Shown here one piece after another: positions 1 to 3,426 of a DNA stretch of 5,164 nucleotides. A model generated the notes under the pieces. It made no database searches. It had not been told where the DNA came from and saw only the letters and a list, made by a program, of their open reading frames with translations. This DNA comes from Candidatus Bathyarchaeota archaeon. Lineage in GTDB: Archaea; Thermoproteota; Bathyarchaeia; TCS64. How positions within the stretch are numbered: the first letter of the stretch is position 1; every line of letters starts with the position of its first letter. The position numbers were made by a program, and so were the translations under genes. The stretch lies in contig DAOVEE010000141.1 in assembly GCA_030669135.1 (NCBI GenBank), positions 1-5,164 of the forward strand, given 5' to 3'.

Positions 1-1
1 C

Positions 2-343
2 AAAGGTAGCCTACTATTAATGCTGAGAAACAACGAACCCGGAAAAGACCTCTGGTTCACCCCCGGAGGAAGAATCCATAAAAACGAGTCACTAGAGGAA
101 GCCGTGAAACGTATATTATCCATGGAAACAGGACTACAACCCATAAACATCACCCAGATATCAACCACGTCCCACATATGGCCCGAAGCACACACCGTAA
201 CCACCTACTACAAAGTCGAAGTAAACACCGACAAAGTAAAACTAGACAAACAACACCGCAAATACAAATGGATCAACAAAATGGAGGATGGATTACACCC
301 CTACCTAGCTGAAATGATCAAGAACTCAGACCTTTTCACATAG
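2..343 (+). CDS. Nudix hydrolase, GDP-mannose mannosyl hydrolase-like (5' end missing)
   Basis: This is the C-terminal ~113 residues of a Nudix protein; the frame is open to the left edge, so roughly 25-35 N-terminal residues are probably outside the window and the ATG at 20 is likely internal. The Nudix box (about 65-133) begins PGGRIHKNE and continues to METGL. It has G-x5-E-x7-R, but the following REUxEE core reads R-I-L-S-M-E, so two of the usual glutamates are replaced. The E. coli GDP-mannose mannosyl hydrolase box carries the same kind of replacement (ERLTMAELG), and WFTPGGR also matches that family. Such enzymes hydrolyse GDP-sugars to GDP plus sugar with a divalent metal. The HTVTTYY and KYKWI segments and the C-terminal LHPYLAEM fit the family; the His there may be the catalytic base (inference). 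Substrate is uncertain. Codons are A-rich compared with the rest of the window. A decayed second copy lies at about 1080-1384. Confidence 0.85.
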   Translation, partial: KGSLLLMLRNNEPGKDLWFTPGGRIHKNESLEEAVKRILSMETGLQPINITQISTTSHIWPEAHTVTTYYKVEVNTDKVKLDKQHRKYKWINKMEDGLHPYLAEMIKNSDLFT

Positions 344-362
344 TTTATTATTTCAAGTTTTC
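344..362 (+). terminator. T-rich tract after the Nudix gene
   Basis: Directly after the TAG stop there are several T runs (TTTATTATTT and GTTTTC) with no hairpin. Archaeal RNA polymerase can terminate at such U-rich tracts, so this may end the Nudix transcript. This is a composition-based call only. Confidence 0.3.
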
Positions 363-443
363 ATTAGTGCGTAACTATTTCTTATATTCGTGTGTTACCC
401 GCCGCACCCAACAATCAACCGTGAAAACCGGTTCCAGAGAATA

Positions 444-457
444 CATAAGTTTAATTA
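444..457 (+). promoter_or_regulatory. Putative TATA/BRE element for the RelBE-type module
   Basis: CATAAG followed by TTTAATTA (450-457) resembles an archaeal BRE plus TATA box. A transcript starting about 25 nt downstream (near 480) would leave a leader of about 12 nt before the GTG at 492. No strong Shine-Dalgarno sequence is visible in GGCGGCAGAGA. A second weak candidate, TTTCTATA at 467-474, would give leaderless transcription. An 8-bp palindrome AACCGGTT lies upstream at 426-433 and could be a regulator site, but this is speculative. Confidence 0.4.
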
Positions 458-491
458 GATTCTTTTTCTATAGGCATCCGGGCGGCAGAGA

Positions 492-698
492 GTGGACGTA
501 ACGGTTACTGAAAGCCAACTGAACCAGGTGCTGAACAGATTGGACCTGGTCAGGCTCGAAATCCTTAGGCTCAGAGCAATGCTTCTGCCAGAGGAGGAGC
601 CGACGGGAGAGGAGGCGAAGGAGCTTGAGGCGGCTCGAAAAGAGATAACCGAAGGCTCCGGCGTAACTCTTGAAGACCTGATGAAGGAACTAGGCTGA
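492..698 (+). CDS. RelB-type antitoxin
   Basis: A 68-residue acidic protein with a GTG start, placed 6 nt before a RelE-family toxin, which is the usual antitoxin-first order. Residues 1-36 are predicted to form a helical stretch (QLNQVLNRLDLVRLEILRLR). The C-terminal half is Glu-rich and ends in GVTLEDLMKELG, a tail commonly seen in archaeal RelB-like antitoxins, where it wraps and neutralises the toxin. No AbrB or clear ribbon-helix-helix DNA-binding motif is seen, so any DNA contact and autoregulation would be through the complex (inference from the family). Expected to be co-transcribed with the downstream toxin from the promoter near 450. The antisense reading frame over this gene is a shadow. 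The assignment depends on its context and its C-terminal motif. Confidence 0.75.
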   Translation: MDVTVTESQLNQVLNRLDLVRLEILRLRAMLLPEEEPTGEEAKELEAARKEITEGSGVTLEDLMKELG

Positions 699-704
699 CG
701 CCAA

Positions 705-968
705 TTGTTCCAGGTCATCGCCTCTCCGAGAGCTAGAAAGTCCCTGAAGAAGCTACCTGAGCGTTACAGACGAAGGATCATCGAGCTGCTCGTAATCTTC
801 CGTGAAAACCCTGTCCCCGCCGAATATTACGACATCAAGAAGCTCAAAGGGCAAACAGACACCTATAGAGCGAGAATCGGTGATATTCGTGTAATCTATG
901 AAATTATATGGGACAGTAAAAAGGTTCACGTGTTACTCATTAAACGAAGAGAAAGAGCTTACCAATAA
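705..968 (+). CDS. RelE/ParE-family toxin (probable ribosome-dependent mRNA interferase)
   Basis: An 87-residue basic protein with the typical RelE-fold order: strand (FQVIASPRARKSLKKLP), two helices (residues ~18-35), then a C-terminal sheet containing YRARIGDIRVIYEI and VHVLLIKRR. The C-terminal RRERAYQ matches the R-x-x-AY ending of RelE toxins, which in characterised members helps mRNA cleavage in the ribosomal A site. The length is normal and the frame is intact, so it is probably functional. The start is TTG at 705, the only ATG, GTG or TTG between the in-frame stop at 696-698 and the conserved N-terminus; there is no clear ribosome binding site, so translation may be coupled to the antitoxin ending 6 nt upstream. 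It forms a bicistronic module with the 492-698 gene. RelE against ParE (gyrase) activity cannot be decided from sequence alone; RelE is favoured by the C-terminal residues. Confidence 0.85.
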   Translation: MFQVIASPRARKSLKKLPERYRRRIIELLVIFRENPVPAEYYDIKKLKGQTDTYRARIGDIRVIYEIIWDSKKVHVLLIKRRERAYQ

Positions 969-1079
969 ACCGTCTATTCCTCGTCGACCAATTAACGTGA
1001 CTAAAAATACGGGTAGAGAATCCTCCGAGGGGTAATAAAGTAAGTTAAATGAAGCCAGACTGACCTAATCCCTTCAGCT

Positions 1080-1384
1080 ACGGAAAAGCGGCGGAGAGAT
1101 TAATGAAAAAAAGCCTCTAAATTACAGTTTGAAGCGATCAAATCCCCATTATTTCTTGTATCCCAGCAACGGAAAACCCGTACAAAAACATCAAACAAAT
1201 CACCAAAATGAGCCACTTCTGGCCCACTGCACACACCGTGACCACCTACTACAGAGTCGAGGTAGACTCAGACAAGGTGAAACTAGACGAACAGCACCGC
1301 GACTACAGATGGATCAACAAGATGGAGGACGATCTACACCCCTACCTAGCTGAAATGATCAAGAACACAGGCATTCTCAGATAA
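1080..1384 (+). pseudogene. Decayed second copy of the Nudix hydrolase gene
   Basis: The 3' part (1208-1381, stop TAA 1382-1384) reads as 58 codons, 43 of 58 residues identical (74%) to the end of the Nudix protein at the left edge, including SHxWP, HTVTTYY, KVKLD, WINKMED and LHPYLAEMIKN. The similarity extends a little upstream in the same frame (NIKQIT against NITQIS). Further upstream, DNA-level similarity can be followed with gaps: CGGAAAAG at 1081-1088 matches 40-47, and GGAG at 1093 matches 65, with the intervening stretch 13 nt shorter. EAIK in a different frame (1131-1142) matches EAVK. The Nudix box itself is therefore frameshifted and deleted, and no active hydrolase can be made. 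A short C-terminal peptide from ATG 1208 remains possible. A 74-codon frame starting at 1129 through this stretch is a shadow. Confidence 0.8.
1335..1366 (+). repeat. 32-nt exact repeat shared with 294-325
   Basis: These 32 bases are identical to positions 294-325 in the intact Nudix gene and encode YTPT-frame-independent sequence that in the gene frame reads HPYLAEMIKN. The flanking DNA differs at many synonymous sites, so this stretch is more conserved than the rest of the duplicated segment. It is part of the larger direct duplication (about 163-340 against 1199-1381). Confidence 0.8.
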
Positions 1385-1460
1385 TAACCAAATACAGGCC
1401 TCCACCGAACCATTAGGCATTCACTTTTACTAGACTCTCAGTAGCGACTGAACCTTCATA

Positions 1461-1503
1461 TGACTTATAAGGTCCATCAGGAACCCGAAACCAGACGAGG
1501 TGA
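1461..1503 (+). promoter_or_regulatory. TATA box and ribosome binding site for the ribbon-helix-helix-like gene
   Basis: ACTTATAAG (1463-1471) is a good archaeal TATA candidate, placing a transcript start near 1490. GAGGTGA at 1497-1503 is a 7-nt perfect match to the archaeal Shine-Dalgarno consensus GGAGGTGATC and lies 5 nt before the GTG at 1509. Together they indicate that a real gene begins here, and they decide the start codon among three in-frame GTGs at 1500, 1509 and 1515. Confidence 0.6.
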
Positions 1504-1508
1504 GGCAC

Positions 1509-1765
1509 GTGACCGTGGGTAAAGCCTCCCGAAGCGTTAAAGGGAAAAGTTACTCGATTCTTAGACGCTACGAGGAGGGCTCTCCCTGAGGGAGAATGAT
1601 GACGTCGTCCACGTCAGGTGCGTCATAAAGGGGGAGCCCGCCTCGATGATCCGGGAGCTGAAGCGCAGGGGCACAGTCGCCAGCGTCAAGGAAGCCGCCG
1701 TACAGGGCCTCTGCGATTACTACGACGACTTACTCGGGAGAGACCTAGGGCGCCTCGAGGCTTAG
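1509..1765 (+). pseudogene. Ribbon-helix-helix-like antitoxin or regulator gene with a frameshift
   Basis: Starting at GTG 1509, the first frame encodes about 26 residues ending in SYSILRRYEEGSP and stops at TGA 1587-1589. The -1 frame (for example from CTG 1586) then runs open to TAG 1763-1765. It encodes RENDDVVHVRCVIKGEP, ASMIRELKRRG and TVASVKEAAVQGLCDYYDDLL: a strand followed by two helices, as in a ribbon-helix-helix DNA-binding fold. That frame has no ATG, GTG or TTG start before an internal ATG at 1646. Joined, the two parts give one protein of about 85 residues, a normal size for such antitoxins. The frame change lies at about 1575-1588. No toxin gene follows; the next gene is the AbrB antitoxin. 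Causes could be a 1-nt deletion, a sequencing error or, less likely, -1 frameshifting at CCC-TGA. The fold call comes from predicted secondary structure and is moderate. Confidence 0.6.
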
Positions 1766-1830
1766 AAGGCAAAAGACAGTAGCTCATGGCATCGATGTTG
1801 GGCAACCTGATGGCGCAACCGAACCGGAGC

Positions 1831-1856
1831 CGTCGGACTCTTTATATTCTCCGACG
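1831..1856 (+). promoter_or_regulatory. vapBC promoter: TATA box inside a perfect inverted repeat (candidate operator)
   Basis: CGTCGGA (1831-1837) and TCCGACG (1850-1856) form a perfect 7-bp inverted repeat with a 12-nt spacer CTCTTTATATTC that contains the TATA box TTTATATT (1841-1848). The expected transcript start is near 1870, only about 9 nt before the ATG at 1879, and there is no ribosome binding site, so the mRNA is nearly leaderless. A third copy of the arm, TCGTCGGA, lies at 1882-1889 over the start codon region. Binding of a dimeric AbrB antitoxin here would block TBP; this is inferred from how VapB proteins autoregulate. Confidence 0.65.
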
Positions 1857-1878
1857 ATCCATCAGTCTCTGACGAACG

Positions 1879-2130
1879 ATGTCGTCGGAGAAAACCGAGC
1901 TGTCAGTGGGCACCAAAGGCGAGATATACACGACCAAGATCATCCGCGAGAAAACCGGCCTCCACCCCGGAGAAAAAGCAGTCGCCCACGTAGAGGAAGG
2001 CAGACTCATAATAGAGCCCAAGCCCACAAGCCTCTCCCTACTACGGAAGAAAAGGATGGCACCCCCCGTATCCCCGGAGGAGATGAGGCAGCACAGAAGG
2101 GATCTCTCTGAACGCCTCAAGGAAAGATAG
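1879..2130 (+). CDS. AbrB/MazE-family (VapB-type) antitoxin
   Basis: An 83-residue protein with an N-terminal AbrB swapped-hairpin domain (residues ~7-50). Its hallmark segments are VGTKGEIYTTKIIREKTG, LHPGEKAVAHVEEGRL and the strand LIIEPKPT. The C-terminal tail (51-83: SLSLLRKKRMAPPVSPEEM, then a helix ending in ERLKER) is the part that binds and blocks a PIN toxin in this family. Length and order are typical of crenarchaeal-type VapB proteins. The ATG at 1879 is placed right behind a strong TATA box, suggesting a near-leaderless transcript. The gene is intact and is followed with no gap by a VapC-type PIN domain in the +1 frame. It likely represses its own promoter through the inverted repeat at 1831-1856 (inference). 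Because the toxin frame lacks a start codon, this antitoxin may now act alone, or may neutralise another PIN toxin elsewhere. Confidence 0.85.
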   Translation: MSSEKTELSVGTKGEIYTTKIIREKTGLHPGEKAVAHVEEGRLIIEPKPTSLSLLRKKRMAPPVSPEEMRQHRRDLSERLKER

Positions 2131-2602
2131 AGCCAGGGTCCACCTGGACACCACCTACCTGCTCCCCTTCCTCGGCCTAGACATAGAACTCGGAAACTAT
2201 ACGCTGAAACGCTTCGAGGAATACCTCTCCAACGTAGACGAGATACACTTCAGCGAGATAAGCGTCTACGAGGCCAAGGCAAAGATAAAGAGGCTCGCCG
2301 CGAGGAACCCGGACTACGCGGCTGCCCACACAGACTTCGGCGACAACCTCAAGGTCCTGCAGGAAGACGAAAAAGTCACGTTCCACCGGTACACGCCAGC
2401 CGACGACCATAGATTCAACACGTTAATCATAAAAGCCCCAGGCATAGACTTCTTCGACGCCGTCATAGTCGCCCAGGCGGCGGAGGCAGGCCTCCTCCTC
2501 ACAGAGGACCACGACATACTGGGCCTGAGTGGCCACAAGTGGCTCAGAGAAGCCCCGTGGAACGGGCTCAAAATAAGAAACTGGACCCAGACAGTTGAAT
2601 AG
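2129..2602 (+). CDS. VapC-type PIN-domain RNase toxin without a canonical start codon
   Basis: An open frame of about 157 codons directly overlapping the end of the antitoxin gene. It begins RARVHLDTTYLLPFLG and ends KIRNWTQTVE. The PIN acidic residues are all visible: Asp in HLDTTYLL (2147-2149), Glu in SVYEAKAKIK (2270-2272), Asp in DFFDAVIVAQ (2456-2458) and Asp in LLTEDHDI (2507-2509). The family cleaves RNA with Mg2+, often tRNA or rRNA. The frame is open from 2087 (after TGA 2084-2086) to TAG 2600-2602, yet contains no ATG, GTG or TTG at all. AGG at 2135-2137, just before VHLD, is one base from ATG and sits where VapC proteins usually start. The toxin is therefore either silenced by loss of its start, started at a rare codon (CTG 2108, behind GAAGGGA), or made by frameshifting from the antitoxin. 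Apart from the start it looks undamaged. Confidence 0.8.
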   Translation, partial: RARVHLDTTYLLPFLGLDIELGNYTLKRFEEYLSNVDEIHFSEISVYEAKAKIKRLAARNPDYAAAHTDFGDNLKVLQEDEKVTFHRYTPADDHRFNTLIIKAPGIDFFDAVIVAQAAEAGLLLTEDHDILGLSGHKWLREAPWNGLKIRNWTQTVE

Positions 2603-2880
2603 AGGCTGCCTCCTCGTCGAGCCAGATAACCATGAAAACCAGACTAAGAAGATGAGCCAACGAAACACGCCTACAGCCACGTCATCGAGACTGGACGGTG
2701 ACCTCCCCATGGCAGACCGGGCGACTTCGCCTAATCGAGTAGACCAAGTTACACTGGAGTAGAACCTTAACAATCAAGGGTTGAAGGCACTGGCCGCTGA
2801 AACCTGACGAAGGCCATACAGAACGAGAGGCGGGCAAAGATGGAACTAGAAAAAATTTTTAGGTTTATCCCGAGATAACT
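2603..2880 (+). other. Gene-poor stretch with a possible decayed gene tail
   Basis: No convincing gene, RNA or repeat is seen over about 250 nt. Short frames exist, such as ATG 2652 to TAG 2762 (36 residues, rich in T, S and R), but they lack promoter, ribosome binding site and family features. Near the right end, a frame open from 2801 to TAA 2876-2878 encodes TKAIQNERRAKMELEKIFRF, which looks like a helical C-terminal tail. A neighbouring frame just upstream encodes LKALAAET before its TGA. Together these may be the remnant of a lost gene, but no family is recognised. Confidence 0.35.
2849..2868 (+). promoter_or_regulatory. Putative promoter of the small membrane protein gene
   Basis: A run of A followed by T (A6-T5 at 2850-2860) and TTTAT at 2864-2868 provides the strongest TATA-like sequence between the vapBC locus and the membrane reading frames. 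A start about 25 nt downstream (near 2883) would give a leader of about 47 nt to ATG 2930, which has its own ribosome binding site. Confidence 0.45.
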
Positions 2881-2915
2881 AAGAAGGTGGATCGTATCCC
2901 ATCCAGATCGACATC

Positions 2916-2922
2916 GAGGGAG
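2916..2922 (+). promoter_or_regulatory. Ribosome binding site for ATG 2930
   Basis: GAGGGAG lies 7 nt before ATG 2930 and contains the GAGG part of the archaeal Shine-Dalgarno consensus. By contrast, ATG 3033 has no such site, which makes 2930 the likely real start of the membrane protein. Confidence 0.5.
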
Positions 2923-2929
2923 AAGATCT

Positions 2930-3028
2930 ATGATCGACGCAGTGCTGGACGTAGCCGTGATCCTGGGATCAGCGATAATAGGAGGGTCATTCACGGCGGC
3001 CGCGGGACTCCGCAGGGACGCTGGCTGA
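2930..3028 (+). CDS. Small membrane frame, probably the N-terminal part of the 3033-3389 protein
   Basis: A 32-codon frame starting at ATG 2930 with a ribosome binding site 7 nt upstream. Residues 4-27 are one hydrophobic, Gly/Ala-rich helix (VLDVAVILGSAIIGGSFTAA), followed by GLRRDAG and TGA 3026-3028. A single-base change in GGGAC at 3015-3019 would join it to the next frame as GLRRTLAEHMLLGWRTLGVV, giving one four-helix protein of about 151 residues. The next ATG (3033) is only 4 nt beyond the stop, so a coupled pair of small proteins is also possible. No family is recognised. Confidence 0.5.
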   Translation: MIDAVLDVAVILGSAIIGGSFTAAAGLRRDAG

Positions 3029-3032
3029 ACAC

Positions 3033-3389
3033 ATGCTTCTTGGGTGGAGGACGCTGGGCGTCGTCGGCGCCTTCATGGGGGGCGTGATGGGGGCCTGCTC
3101 CGTGGCGAGGATGGAGGGCATAGGATCCTATATGACGGATCAACTGGTGCTCGGGGCCACGGTCTACAGGTACAGTGAAAAGATAGTCGAGGGGAACTAC
3201 TTTGATTACGTCTTCTTTTTCGCCGCGTTCGCGTTGTTCCTAGTCAACCTCTGGGCGTATAACCCGGCCTTCGAAACGGGCACGTTCTCCTCAGACATGC
3301 TGTGTCTGGCGTTGGCGTTTGGAGGCGCCTTCGTCTCAGGCATCCTGATCATGAGGCTGTCCAGTTGGGTGGAACAGACCGAGTTTTAA
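3033..3389 (+). CDS. Hypothetical multi-spanning membrane protein
   Basis: A 118-residue hydrophobic protein with three likely membrane helices: residues ~6-24 (RTLGVVGAFMGGVMGACSVA), ~59-76 (DYVFFFAAFALFLVNLWAY) and ~88-109 (DMLCLALAFGGAFVSGILIM). Between the first two lies a loop of about 33 residues (MEGIGSYMTDQ through VEGNYF). The ATG at 3033 has no ribosome binding site. The frame is also open upstream to 2982, and there it encodes TLAEH, which extends naturally the small membrane frame at 2930-3028. It is therefore best read as the C-terminal part of a frameshifted four-helix protein, or as a second gene translated by coupling. It converges with the large minus-strand gene, with only 37 nt between their stops. 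No family, motif or function is recognised; the short Gly-rich helices give no specific hint. Confidence 0.6.
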   Translation: MLLGWRTLGVVGAFMGGVMGACSVARMEGIGSYMTDQLVLGATVYRYSEKIVEGNYFDYVFFFAAFALFLVNLWAYNPAFETGTFSSDMLCLALAFGGAFVSGILIMRLSSWVEQTEF

Positions 3390-3390
3390 C

Positions 3391-3406
3391 GCGGCTGGGC
3401 TGCCGC
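3391..3406. terminator. Short hairpin between convergent genes
   Basis: GCGGC (3391-3395) and GCCGC (3402-3406) can pair around a 6-nt loop in the 37-nt gap between the two convergent stop codons. No T run follows on either strand, so a terminator role is weakly supported. Confidence 0.25.
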
Positions 3407-3426
3407 AGACGACGTGGCCGTGAACT

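Noticed and set aside
455..718. Antisense reading frame over the RelB-type antitoxin gene
   Set aside because: It is a Ser/Arg-rich shadow of the well-supported plus-strand antitoxin, with no promoter or family features.
1129..1353. 74-codon plus-strand frame starting at TTG 1129
   Set aside because: It reads through the decayed Nudix copy in the wrong frame; the homologous frame is the one ending at 1384.
1842..2120. Antisense frame over the AbrB antitoxin gene
   Set aside because: Shadow of an AbrB-family gene recognised on the plus strand; it would also have to cross the vapBC promoter region.
2652..2762. 36-residue frame ATG 2652 to TAG 2762
   Set aside because: Low-complexity T/S/R composition, no ribosome binding site or TATA box nearby and no recognisable motif.
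2177..2773. Overlapping minus-strand frames opposite the PIN toxin (2177-2410, 2314-2571, 2423-2773)
   Set aside because: The plus strand carries a clear PIN domain with all acidic residues. The minus frames are open because of biased third positions and show no domain.
2603..2880. tRNA, small RNA or CRISPR in the gene-poor stretch
   Set aside because: No tRNA T-loop or anticodon arm pattern, no regularly spaced repeats and no strong stem-loop could be found by eye.
2887..3087. GTG-started 66-codon frame overlapping the membrane gene start
   Set aside because: Arg/Ser/Gly-rich out-of-frame translation. The overlapping frame at 2930 has a ribosome binding site and a membrane helix.
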